From contig JAKVKU010000005.1 of assembly GCA_022484695.1 (NCBI GenBank), positions 1 to 64,000 of the forward strand: 64,000 bases of DNA. The letters run 5' to 3'. This document shows positions 16,861 to 25,405 of this stretch, in pieces. Numbering within the stretch: the stretch's first letter is position 1; each line of letters begins with the position of its first letter. The notes below the pieces were generated by a model. The model saw nothing but the letters and a program-made list of their open reading frames with translations. It was not told the DNA's origin and did no database searches. Source of the stretch: Lactobacillus sp. Lineage in GTDB: Bacteria > Bacillota > Bacilli > Lactobacillales > Lactobacillaceae. A program made the translations under genes and the position numbers.

Positions 16861-16889
16861 TTGACATTATTTTTGAAACGATGTATGAT
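16861..16889 (+). promoter_or_regulatory. Promoter upstream of the cas5 operon
   Basis: TTGACA (16861-16866), a 17-bp spacer and TATGAT (16884-16889). It would give a leader of about 370 nt before cas5. It may be the original promoter of the IS scrap that now serves the effector genes. Confidence 0.6.
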
Positions 16890-16944
16890 TAATTGTGAAA
16901 ATAGTAACGTGATTTGGCAAAATCTTAAGTCAGAAAGGATTATC

Positions 16945-16992
16945 TTGATTAATCAAAAGAAACAGTATTCTGAAGATTTCAAGAAAATTTAA
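16945..16992 (+). pseudogene. Short scrap of an IS3-like transposase OrfA, or a leader peptide
   Basis: After AGAAAGGA, a TTG codon opens 15 codons reading INQKKQYSEDFKKI and then TAA. The KKQYSEDFKK pattern is that of the N-terminus of IS3/IS150-type OrfA proteins. No further transposase sequence follows in any frame that I can see, so it is a truncated relic. It might still be translated as a short peptide in the cas5 leader. Confidence 0.5.
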
Positions 16993-17117
16993 CCGGTGGA
17001 AAATATAAGTTATGTGAAAAATTTGTTATCTTGAAACGGATATGTCGGCACCCCTGCCATCTGCCAAGACAATTCGATTTTCTCTTTCTATCTCTGCACT
17101 TTATCCTTGATTTCATC

Positions 17118-17181
17118 GTTTCAGTTAGATGCTAAATGAATTCAGTTAACATTTAACTGAAACAATGAACAAATTGTTTCA
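17118..17181. promoter_or_regulatory. Cluster of inverted repeats before cas5
   Basis: Three related dyads overlap here: GTTTCAGTTA (17118-17127) with TAACTGAAAC (17154-17163); TCAGTTAA-cat-TTAACTGA (17142-17160); and TGAAACAAT-n6-ATTGTTTCA (17158-17181). The repeated half-sites GTTTCA/TGAAAC suggest binding of a dimeric regulator or an RNA structure in the leader of the effector operon. No regulator gene is adjacent. Confidence 0.6.
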
Positions 17182-17268
17182 ACCTTCAAGGAAAACTTGA
17201 TGTCGTTCTATAAACGTAACGAGCACTTTTGGATTAGCAGTCTATTGAATGAAAGGAGTGAGTAAGAT

Positions 17269-18006
17269 TTGTCAGAAGAACCCAAACTAACTTTTGAGGT
17301 GTGGGGTAAAAATGCGCTCTTCACCGACCCTTTGAGTCGTGGTGGGGAAAAGGCATCATACACCGTGCCTACGTATCAAGCACTTATTGGTATCGCAGAA
17401 TCTATTTACTGGAAACCAACGTTTATCTATGTCATCGATAAAGTCAGAATCATGAGGCAAATCAAAGTGGAGTCAAAAGCAATTCGACCGATTAAATTGG
17501 ATGGTAGTCCAGATCTTTCTTATTATTCTTATTTAAAAGATGTCAGGTATCAAGTTCAGCTTCACATCAAATGGAATCTGCAACGAAATGACCTCATTGA
17601 GGATCGAAATATCAAGAAGCATATGGCTATTTTTAAGCGTGCTTTGCGCGCTGGGGGACGTCGGGATGTTTTTTTAGGTACGCGGGAATGCCAAGGCTAT
17701 GTTAAACCTGTTGAGTTCGACGATGGCGTTGGTTTTTACGATGATGATAAGGAAAACCCTCGCCTTTTCGGTATGATGGTTCACGGCTTTAATTATCCTG
17801 ATGAGACTGGTGATCCGGACTTTTCAGTGCGACTATGGCAGCCAAAAATGATTGATGGTGTCATTGATTTCAAACTACCAGAAGAAATAACTAGCGTTCA
17901 AAGGATTCGAACGATAAACATTGAAGATACGGATCACAAGCCAATCCAATCTGTAGATGCGCTTTATTCGGATTTATTAGGAGGGATGATGGATGACGGT
18001 CTTTAA
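17269..18006 (+). CDS. cas5c: Cas5c (Cas5d) pre-crRNA endonuclease
   Basis: In type I-C this subunit both cuts pre-crRNA and caps the 5' handle in Cascade. The 245-residue RAMP protein keeps residues that align with the catalytic triad of Bacillus halodurans Cas5d: Y47 (AESIYWKP) and K117-H118 (NIKKHMAIF). Start is taken as TTG at 17269, 10 nt after AAAGGAG; no in-frame ATG fits the family N-terminus. The 3' end overlaps cas8c by 14 nt. First gene of the effector block. Confidence 0.95.
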   Translation: MSEEPKLTFEVWGKNALFTDPLSRGGEKASYTVPTYQALIGIAESIYWKPTFIYVIDKVRIMRQIKVESKAIRPIKLDGSPDLSYYSYLKDVRYQVQLHIKWNLQRNDLIEDRNIKKHMAIFKRALRAGGRRDVFLGTRECQGYVKPVEFDDGVGFYDDDKENPRLFGMMVHGFNYPDETGDPDFSVRLWQPKMIDGVIDFKLPEEITSVQRIRTINIEDTDHKPIQSVDALYSDLLGGMMDDGL

Positions 18007-19894
18007 CGAATTGGTCAAAACCTTTGATGATAATCAAGCCAAGGTTGGTGATTTTGGGGAATCGACTTATACGTTGCTGCCGCTTTATCATGTTTCGGTC
18101 AATGTGCAAATTGAAATTACGCTAACGGGTCAGGGCAAGTTTAGTACTGCTGGAATTATTCGTGAGAAACCAGAGCAACTGACCGTTATTCCAGCGACAG
18201 TTGAAGCTGCCAATCGTTCAGTCAATGTGGCACCTTTCCCACTGGAAGACAAGATTAAATATGTTGCCGGTGATTTCTCACCTTATGCTGGTAGCGCCAG
18301 CAAAGTTAAGCGGGCTAAGGAATGCTACGCCGCTTATTTGAAGCTCATCCAGAACTGGGCCAACAGCAGTGATGCACCAACATTTATCAAACTAGTGGCA
18401 AAGTATATTCAAGAAGAAACAGTAGTTGCCGACTTACTTAAAGTTTTAACAGATGAGAAAGACCAAAAACTGGTGAAAACTGGTGAGGCCTTTGTACGCT
18501 TCAAAGACAATAGTCCGGAAAACGCAGATTTTGTGCCCTGGCGAGATAAGGGACTTTTCAAGTCATGGGAGACTCATTATTTGACTAGCCTAAAAGATGG
18601 TCAGGAAAACACCGTGGATTATATTACAGGCGAACTGCAACCAGAAACGAACTTAGTTGAAAAAAATGTCAGTCCGGTGACCAGTGGTGCAAAATTAATT
18701 TCTGCCAATGACAAAAGTGGTTTTTCCTATCGGGGTACGTTTTTGGATAATGAGTTTCAACATGTTGGGTTGGTTTCTTCACAGAAAATGACCCATGCTT
18801 TGAAATGGTTGATTCAACGACAAGGGATTATTGTTGATACCCGTGTGTTTCTGATTTGGGCCAGTGGTACACGGAACAATAATAGAAATAGTTATCTCAA
18901 CAATGCGCTCAATGGGCTGATTAGCGGCTTGATTAAATCGAGTTCTGAAGAAACCGAAGATAAGACTGGCAAGGCAGTGCAGCAGAGCTATCGCGACGCA
19001 CTTTTTGGGCAGATCAAAGAGATATCAGATAATCAAAAGTTGAATGTTCTCTTTTTGGATGCGGCTACCACCGGACGAATGGCGATGACTTACTATGATT
19101 TGATGGATTCTAACCAATTAAAAACCAATTTAAATCAATGGCGCCATTGCGGTATCAATATCCGAAAATATGAGGGAACTGTACCATTTACGCCGACACT
19201 TAACCAGGTAATTAATGCAGCATACTTAATCGGTACTGGTGGTCAACGGTTTCAAACTATTAGGCGACATGCAATGACTCAATTGCTGACAGCAGTTATT
19301 CAAGCAAAACCCGTTTCGATGGAAATCACCAGAACAATCCTGCAACGCATCAGTCGACCGATGGCTTATTCTGGGAACGATGTGCAACGGGGAGCTCTTC
19401 GAGGACTACAGATTTGGCAACAGGATGTACGAACTTATTGTGCATTGATCAATTACAATGTAAAGGGGAAATTAGGAATGAGTTTAAATCAAGCGTCCCA
19501 TGATCGATCTTATGTTTTTGGCCGGCTACTGGCAATTTCTGATCAAGTTGAAAGGAAAGCTTTGTCGGAAAACAGGGCGAGTGGCACTAGCTCTAAGGAG
19601 CGGGTGACAACAGCTATTCGATTTTTACCGAGTTTTTTAGAGCGGCCTACAACAACGAACAAAAGAATTTGGGCCGCAGTTATGAATTCCTATTTCCCTA
19701 AGTTACATTCAGGACTGCAAGAAATATACATGCGCCACTGGCAAGAAGCCAATGAACAGTTTGAAGATGATGCAATGAATACGGATAAACCACTTTCTGG
19801 CCTGGCCTTCAAAGGATTTATGGATGAGCGCACCTATTTGATTGAAAAAGCTGTTGCGGGTAAAGCTAAAAAGGGAGAAGATAAAAATGAGTAA
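17993..19894 (+). CDS. cas8c: Cas8c (Csd1), large subunit of type I-C Cascade
   Basis: Cas8c recognises the PAM and stabilises target DNA in Cascade. The 633-residue protein has the Csd1 pattern, including VFLIWASGTRNN in the middle and PMAYSGNDVQRGALRGLQIWQQDVRTY before the C-terminal helical part. The ATG at 17993 follows AGGAGGG. It overlaps cas5 by 14 nt and cas7 by 8 nt. An internal start at 19478 probably yields the separate small subunit Cas11c (listed separately). Confidence 0.95.
   Translation: MTVFNELVKTFDDNQAKVGDFGESTYTLLPLYHVSVNVQIEITLTGQGKFSTAGIIREKPEQLTVIPATVEAANRSVNVAPFPLEDKIKYVAGDFSPYAGSASKVKRAKECYAAYLKLIQNWANSSDAPTFIKLVAKYIQEETVVADLLKVLTDEKDQKLVKTGEAFVRFKDNSPENADFVPWRDKGLFKSWETHYLTSLKDGQENTVDYITGELQPETNLVEKNVSPVTSGAKLISANDKSGFSYRGTFLDNEFQHVGLVSSQKMTHALKWLIQRQGIIVDTRVFLIWASGTRNNNRNSYLNNALNGLISGLIKSSSEETEDKTGKAVQQSYRDALFGQIKEISDNQKLNVLFLDAATTGRMAMTYYDLMDSNQLKTNLNQWRHCGINIRKYEGTVPFTPTLNQVINAAYLIGTGGQRFQTIRRHAMTQLLTAVIQAKPVSMEITRTILQRISRPMAYSGNDVQRGALRGLQIWQQDVRTYCALINYNVKGKLGMSLNQASHDRSYVFGRLLAISDQVERKALSENRASGTSSKERVTTAIRFLPSFLERPTTTNKRIWAAVMNSYFPKLHSGLQEIYMRHWQEANEQFEDDAMNTDKPLSGLAFKGFMDERTYLIEKAVAGKAKKGEDKNE
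19478..19894 (+). CDS. cas11c: Predicted Cas11c small subunit from an internal start in cas8c
   Basis: Type I-C Cascade is known to use a small subunit translated from inside cas8c. Here an in-frame ATG at codon 496 is preceded by AAAGGGG and GGA within a good distance. It would give a 138-residue, helix-rich product beginning MSLNQASHDRSYVFGRLLA. The size and position fit known Cas11c. The known precedent supports it; the site itself is inference from the sequence. Confidence 0.7.
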   Translation: MSLNQASHDRSYVFGRLLAISDQVERKALSENRASGTSSKERVTTAIRFLPSFLERPTTTNKRIWAAVMNSYFPKLHSGLQEIYMRHWQEANEQFEDDAMNTDKPLSGLAFKGFMDERTYLIEKAVAGKAKKGEDKNE

Positions 19895-20843
19895 TAAAGT
19901 ATTGGATCATAAGATTGATTTTACCGTTGTCCTCGGTGTGAAAAATGCGAATCCAAATGGCGATCCCTTGGATAATAATCGGCCCCGGGTCAATGCGGAT
20001 GGATTAGGTGAAATTAGCGATGTGGCGATTAAGCGAAAAATTCGTAATCGTTGGCAAGATATGAAATTACCTGTTTTGGTTCAAATGCAAGAACGAATTA
20101 CCGATGGCAATACCAATCTTCGGGACCGGGTGAAGGCAAGCCCTCAAGTTCAAGCGGTTTTAGAAGAATATAACAGCAAAAAGGCCAAGGCTGATAAGGG
20201 CAGTCTTAGAGATCCACTCATCAAAGCTGCAACGGAAAGCTGGATCGATGTACGGGCGTTTGGCCAAGTAATGCCCTTTAAAGATTCTAAATATAAGGAT
20301 GGTCTTGATGGCGTCTCAATTCCTTTGCGGGGGCCAGTCACGGTTCAAGCCGCTTATTCAACGGCACCAATTGTGGTAAAAGATGAACAAATTACCAAGT
20401 CGATTAATTTGGAACCTGGTGATACCAAGGGCTCTGATACCATGGGGATGAAAACAGTCGTGCCTTTTGGCGTTTACGTTTTCAATGGCAGCATTAATGT
20501 TGAGCAAGCCCATAGAACTGGCTTTACTGAAGATGATGCCGCTGCTTTGAAAGAGGCTCTACGAACGTTATTTGTCAATGATAGTTCTGCAGCCCGGCCG
20601 GAAGGTTCCATGGCAGTTTTGAAACTAGTTTGGTGGGAACATGATTCACAGCTTGGCAAATTACCACCATACTTGGTACATCAAGCCACTAAAGTGACCA
20701 GTCCCGTAGATTTGGAAGGTTCTCTAGGTGACATTGAATCAGGGAACACCCATTATCAAGCTGCAGATTTTACAAAGGTAAAAGTGGAAGTAGACGATCC
20801 CAAGATTGCTGGCTTAAAGGTTGAAATTATCGAGGGCTTCTAA
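19887..20843 (+). CDS. cas7c: Cas7 (Csd2), crRNA backbone of type I-C Cascade
   Basis: Cas7 subunits line the crRNA in Cascade. The 318-residue RAMP protein begins with KIDFTVVLGVKNANPNGDPLDNNRPR, the Csd2 signature (given here in part: NANPNGDPLDNNRPR), and ends in the typical VKVEVDDPKI region. The ATG at 19887 is chosen because GGGAGAAG precedes it and it gives the family N-terminus; an earlier in-frame codon lies inside cas8c. The stop overlaps the cas3 ATG by one base. Confidence 0.96.
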   Translation: MSNKVLDHKIDFTVVLGVKNANPNGDPLDNNRPRVNADGLGEISDVAIKRKIRNRWQDMKLPVLVQMQERITDGNTNLRDRVKASPQVQAVLEEYNSKKAKADKGSLRDPLIKAATESWIDVRAFGQVMPFKDSKYKDGLDGVSIPLRGPVTVQAAYSTAPIVVKDEQITKSINLEPGDTKGSDTMGMKTVVPFGVYVFNGSINVEQAHRTGFTEDDAAALKEALRTLFVNDSSAARPEGSMAVLKLVWWEHDSQLGKLPPYLVHQATKVTSPVDLEGSLGDIESGNTHYQAADFTKVKVEVDDPKIAGLKVEIIEGF

Positions 20844-23455
20844 TGGTTAAATACATTGGGCATACCACAACAACAGATCACCGTTCTCAAATTTTAAAAG
20901 ACCATTTAAGCAATACACGGGATTTGTGTTTTGAATACGGTCGTGGTATTAAAATGTCATATATTTGTGGACTTGCGGGCTGGTTACATGACGCCGGTAA
21001 ATATTCGGAAGCATTTCAGCAATACATTCGTATCGATGATGGTCTTGATGAAAACAAAACGAATACCAAGGTTAACCATGCATTTGCCGGTGCGCGGATT
21101 TTATATCAGGTCATGGGGGAACATGAATTAATAAACACTGGCAATAATGACATTGAGCCGCGAATTATGGCAGCATTAGTTGGCAACGCCATTATGGCCC
21201 ACCATAATTCCAAAGGACCCTATGATTTTTTTAACCCACGACACCAGTCTGGGGTTGGCGAAGCAGCATTTAAAGATGCTTTTCCATTTTTTGATAAGTT
21301 AACTCAGGACATTTCTGATTGGAAACTAACGGACATTATGCAACGCTTCTTTTCCGATGGCGAAAATGATCAACAGGTGTTTGTTGAGTTTTGTAATAAA
21401 GCCATCGCAGAAGCGCGCGCACTAGGACAATCCGAATTGTTTAGACATCAATTTTACTATCAGCGCTTTATTTCAAGTGCCCTGGTAGATGCAGATCATC
21501 TAGACACGGCGAATTTTGCAGAGGATGTTTTTAAAGTCGTGCGGGATACACATGCGGAATTAAATCACCTTAATGATGTTAATGAACAGTCTGTAGCAAA
21601 ACTTGCTGCGCAAGTTGCGCCGAATCCGGCCACTGAGTCACTCAACAAATTACGACAGCAAATGTCTGATCGTAGTGCAGCAATGGGGAATGGCGCTGCT
21701 GGTTTGTATAGTCTTAGTGTGCCAACTGGTGGGGGCAAAACTTTTGCGAGCCTGCGCTTTGCACTGCACCAAGCCAAGCAACATGGTTTTGAGCGCATCA
21801 TCTACGTTGTGCCATATACTACGATTATTGAACAAAATGCCAAACAAATGCGTCAGGCCCTACAGGTTGATGAGCAAGAGGAACTAGATCAACCTGTTGT
21901 TTTGGAGTATCATTCTGCGGTGAGTGAGGAAGGTAAGCCATTTAATTATTACTATGCCCGTGATACTTGGGAAGCGCCAATCATTGTCACATCCCAAGTC
22001 GGGCTGTTAAATGCAGTTTTTGGAAAGGGTAGTAAAAATATTCGGCATATGCATTGTTTAACTAACAGTGTCATCATCTATGATGAGGTCCAAACTATCC
22101 CCGTTAAAATGATTTCTATGAACAATGCACTAATAAATTGGCTAGTTCACTCAGGAAACAGTAGTGTATTACTATGTACTGCAACACAACCGGCGTTAGG
22201 AAGTGGCACACTGTCCCATGGCCTAAGCCAGACGCCCAAAGAAATTGTTAAGAACTTGGCAGACGTCGAACAGGCTTTTAAACGTGTGGAAATTATCAGT
22301 CATCTTGAAGAATCATTTTCAATCCCCAAATTGAGTGAATTTGTAGATTCAATTCTTGAAAAAGATAGCAGTGTATTGGTAATATTAAACACAAAGGCAG
22401 CTGTTAAAGAAGCTTATTTGAATTTTGAACATGAGGACACTTTAAAGTTCTTTTTGTCCACGGATATGTGTGTTGCCCATCGTAAAATGCGTTTTGCAAA
22501 AATTCGCGAAGTATTGAAGGATAATCCGGCAGACAACAAAAAAGTAGTGGTTTTTTCAACACGGTTGATAGAAGCCGGCGTTGATTTGAGTTTTCAAACA
22601 GTGATCAGATCTCTAGCTGGGCTAGATAGTGTTGTTCAGGCTGCTGGGCGTTGTAATCGGAACCATGAACGTCCCATGGGCAAAGTGCACTTAATTGCAC
22701 TAGATAATGGGATTGAAAAACTGGGCAGCCTCATGGAATTAAAGCAGGGGGTCACCTCAGCCAAGGGTGTACTGGAAAACTCTACTGATTTGGATTTATT
22801 ATCCTCTGATGTGATTAAGACTTTCTTTCAAAGTTACTATGGGGCGCTAAATGAAAGAAAAGAAGTTGATTATAAGGTTGAAATTCGAAAGGGTGAATTT
22901 CAAACGCTATTTCAGTGGGGTAATTTACAAAAGGATACGGAAGGCAGCTTGATTAATCAGGAACACTATCAGAACACCCTTCAACAATTTTTTGCTAATG
23001 AACCCGATGACAAAGAAAAGGCTAAAATTGATACATTTCTTAATGCCACTGCAGCATTAAGTGCCTCACCGCAAGCCATTGCCAGTGAATTGAAGGTCAT
23101 TGATCAAGCCACGACACCCGTAATTGTCGGATTTAATCCTGAGGCGGATACTGATGATTTTCTAAGTGCCACAAATTCCCTTAAGGGGGATGTTTTGGCC
23201 AATGAGATTGGTGAAAAGATTAATGGGAAAGATATCATTACCGCATTATTATCGGGAAAATGCGATTTTTCGGAAATATCCCGTCTTTTAAAGCAGGCTC
23301 AGGCGTATACTGTTCAAGTTTATAATTTGGATAAGTATAGAGGTCTTGGGAAAATCAAGCCGATGCCGGAATTGGATATTTATTATTTCTATGATTATGA
23401 CAAAGAACTAGGAATGGATCCTGAAAATTTCGATTCTGATGATAGTTTTATGTAA
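20843..23455 (+). CDS. cas3: Cas3 nuclease-helicase
   Basis: Cas3 is recruited by Cascade and degrades target DNA. The 870-residue protein has an N-terminal HD nuclease (H21; HD at residues 49-50 in GWLHDAGKY; AHHNSKG later), Walker A VPTGGGKT near 293-300, a DEVQ box near 414-417 (IIYDEVQTIP) and helicase motif VI AAGRCNR near 600. All catalytic motifs are intact. It starts in the cas7 stop (TAATG). Unusually for type I-C it is the last cas gene, directly before the array; normally it is the first. Confidence 0.97.
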   Translation: MVKYIGHTTTTDHRSQILKDHLSNTRDLCFEYGRGIKMSYICGLAGWLHDAGKYSEAFQQYIRIDDGLDENKTNTKVNHAFAGARILYQVMGEHELINTGNNDIEPRIMAALVGNAIMAHHNSKGPYDFFNPRHQSGVGEAAFKDAFPFFDKLTQDISDWKLTDIMQRFFSDGENDQQVFVEFCNKAIAEARALGQSELFRHQFYYQRFISSALVDADHLDTANFAEDVFKVVRDTHAELNHLNDVNEQSVAKLAAQVAPNPATESLNKLRQQMSDRSAAMGNGAAGLYSLSVPTGGGKTFASLRFALHQAKQHGFERIIYVVPYTTIIEQNAKQMRQALQVDEQEELDQPVVLEYHSAVSEEGKPFNYYYARDTWEAPIIVTSQVGLLNAVFGKGSKNIRHMHCLTNSVIIYDEVQTIPVKMISMNNALINWLVHSGNSSVLLCTATQPALGSGTLSHGLSQTPKEIVKNLADVEQAFKRVEIISHLEESFSIPKLSEFVDSILEKDSSVLVILNTKAAVKEAYLNFEHEDTLKFFLSTDMCVAHRKMRFAKIREVLKDNPADNKKVVVFSTRLIEAGVDLSFQTVIRSLAGLDSVVQAAGRCNRNHERPMGKVHLIALDNGIEKLGSLMELKQGVTSAKGVLENSTDLDLLSSDVIKTFFQSYYGALNERKEVDYKVEIRKGEFQTLFQWGNLQKDTEGSLINQEHYQNTLQQFFANEPDDKEKAKIDTFLNATAALSASPQAIASELKVIDQATTPVIVGFNPEADTDDFLSATNSLKGDVLANEIGEKINGKDIITALLSGKCDFSEISRLLKQAQAYTVQVYNLDKYRGLGKIKPMPELDIYYFYDYDKELGMDPENFDSDDSFM

Positions 23456-23479
23456 AACGACAAATGAATTTAGATCATT

Positions 23480-23524
23480 GGTGCGAATCAGGGTTGAACA
23501 TGGTTTCACCGGATCATTCGCACC
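23480..23524. other. Hairpin between cas3 and the CRISPR leader
   Basis: GGTGCGAAT (23480-23488) and ATTCGCACC (23516-23524) form a perfect 9-bp stem with further inner pairs. There is no T-run after it, so it is not a clear terminator. It may insulate or process the cas3 mRNA. Confidence 0.55.
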
Positions 23525-23582
23525 GAATTATGTATCGGAAATCTTGATTTTCCCTAATATCCGAACATTTTTATTGAATTAA

Positions 23583-23635
23583 CTTGTAACAGCTACAAGA
23601 TATTGATGATTTAGTATTTTTTTACAATATCTTGT
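23583..23635. promoter_or_regulatory. Leader end with nested inverted repeats
   Basis: ACAAGATATTG (23595-23605) and CAATATCTTGT (23625-23635) form a perfect 11-bp dyad that ends one base before the first repeat. A second dyad CTTGTA/TACAAG (23583-23588, 23594-23599) shares one arm. The position is that of the leader anchor site used during spacer integration. The array promoter should also lie in 23456-23636, but I see no strong -35/-10 pair. Confidence 0.6.
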
Positions 23636-23636
23636 G

Positions 23637-25368
23637 GTCGCAGTCTACGAGGCTGCGTGAATTGAAATTGAGATGGTCAGGCCAAGGACTGTAGTCACTG
23701 GTCGTCGCAGTCTACGAGGCTGCGTGAATTGAAATAGGTCTCTATTGTCCTTGATGAATGGTGCTTTAGGTCGCAGTCTACGAGGCTGCGTGAATTGAAA
23801 TAGAGTCCCGACCCTCAGGAAACAGCTGGACCCACGTCGCAGTCTACGAGGCTGCGTGAATTGAAATTCTACGGATTTAATTGTACCATAGACGAATGGC
23901 GTCGCAGTCTACGAGGCTGCGTGAATTGAAATTTAACGGTGATTAATGTTGCGGCCTTGCGATTAGTCGCAGTCTACGAGGCTGCGTGAATTGAAATAAT
24001 CATAAGGAGGTTTGGTAAACATGACTTACGTCGCAGTCTACGAGGCTGCGTGAATTGAAATAACTTTAGTCTTGCTCATAATCTACCTCCTTAGGGTCGC
24101 AGTCTACGAGGCTGCGTGAATTGAAATATCCAGGACATACTGACCAAAACTTTGGTCTTTTGTCGCAGTCTACGAGGCTGCGTGAATTGAAATAGCATGA
24201 TGGGTCTAAACGCGATGCCTGGCTTGAGGTCGCAGTCTACGAGGCTGCGTGAATTGAAATATTAAGCGCACGCCGTTAGAATTTGAGAAGTGACACGTCG
24301 CAGTCTACGAGGCTGCGTGAATTGAAATTCCATGACATAATAGACTTGGCCCCCGTCGCCTCTGGTCGCAGTCTACGAGGCTGCGTGAATTGAAATAAAG
24401 GAATAGCCCGTGGCCAGGGACCAATCACCCGTCGCAGTCTACGAGGCTGCGTGAATTGAAATGATACAAGCATTTTCTAAAGTTCCTAAGCCAAAGTCGC
24501 AGTCTACGAGGCTGCGTGAATTGAAATTATTTTTCTAAAGCCATGCTTACCGTGGCTGTTGGTCGCAGTCTACGAGGCTGCGTGAATTGAAATCAATTCA
24601 GCTCATTCCTTCCTATCGTGCAACTCAAGTCGCAGTCTACGAGGCTGCGTGAATTGAAATTAAACGGCGTCAGGTCGTCAGAATTCCATGTTAAGTCGCA
24701 GTCTACGAGGCTGCGTGAATTGAAATATGGCTAGGCCACTAGAAATAACACTTTCAACGGCACGTCGCAGTCTACGAGGCTGCGTGAATTGAAATCCGGA
24801 TAACAATTTCGTCTGGGTGTTTCCAAGCTTGTCGCAGTCTACGAGGCTGCGTGAATTGAAATTATGGCAAAATTAACAGCTCATGGGACAAAATTGTCGC
24901 AGTCTACGAGGCTGCGTGAATTGAAATTGGATAAGGTCGATTTGGTCGTTGATATCCTTCATGTCGCAGTCTACGAGGCTGCGTGAATTGAAATATAAAA
25001 AGGTTACCGTCAACAATTTGTTGCATAGGTCGCAGTCTATGAGGCTGCGTGAATTGAAATTAAAATCACATCAGATTTAACTTTTGCAATGTCAGTCGCA
25101 GTCTATGAGGCTGCGTGAATTGAAATAGCATGTTATAAATAGCAACACCATCGAAAACACTGGTCGCAGTCTATGGGGCTGCGTGAATTGAAATGCTCGA
25201 GATCCACTGGCTTACGTCAAGATATACCGTCGCAGTCTATGAGGCTGCGTGAATTGAAATGTATAATGCATTGTCATATCAACACTGCGGTGAGCCACAG
25301 GCTATAAGGCCGCGTGAATTGAAATCAATTTGATGGGTACTTAAGTCAAAGCAATTATTCGTCGCAGT
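23637..25368 (+). CRISPR. Type I-C CRISPR array, 26 repeats plus a truncated one
   Basis: The 32-bp repeat starts GTCGCAGTCTACGAGG and ends CTGCGTGAATTGAAAT. CGCAGTC and GGCTGCG form a 7-bp stem around the loop TACGA. Cleavage at the base of the stem would leave an 11-nt 5' handle TGAATTGAAAT, as known for type I-C. Repeats 1-21 (23637-24994) are identical. Repeats 22, 23 and 25 have C12T, repeat 24 also A14G, and repeat 26 (25294-25325) has six changes. A stub GTCGCAGT at 25361-25368 ends the array. The 26 spacers are 32-37 nt long and all differ. Identical repeats at the cas3 side and decayed ones at the far side show that the leader is next to cas3. Confidence 0.99.
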
Positions 25369-25405
25369 TTTTATAACAGTTCAAATAAATCTGAAAGGAA
25401 AACAC

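Larger units (their letters stand above)
16683..17268. other. Non-coding segment between cas2 and cas5
   Basis: These 586 bp separate the adaptation and effector genes. They hold, in order, a degenerate CRISPR repeat (16746-16775), a hairpin GAGTGCCC/GGGCATTC (16803-16824) without a T-run, a consensus promoter (16861-16889), a 15-codon scrap resembling an IS3-type transposase start (16945-16992), and a cluster of palindromes (17118-17181). I see no intact gene. Confidence 0.8.

Noticed and set aside
24276-24473. Leftward 65-codon frame inside the CRISPR array
   Set aside because: Its protein repeats the translated CRISPR repeat and has no coding signals.
14703-25368. Type I-E or I-B assignment of the CRISPR system
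   Set aside because: Cas8c/Csd1, Cas7/Csd2, Cas5d with Y-K-H residues and a 32-bp ATTGAAAT-ending repeat are specific for I-C; no cse or cas6 gene is present.
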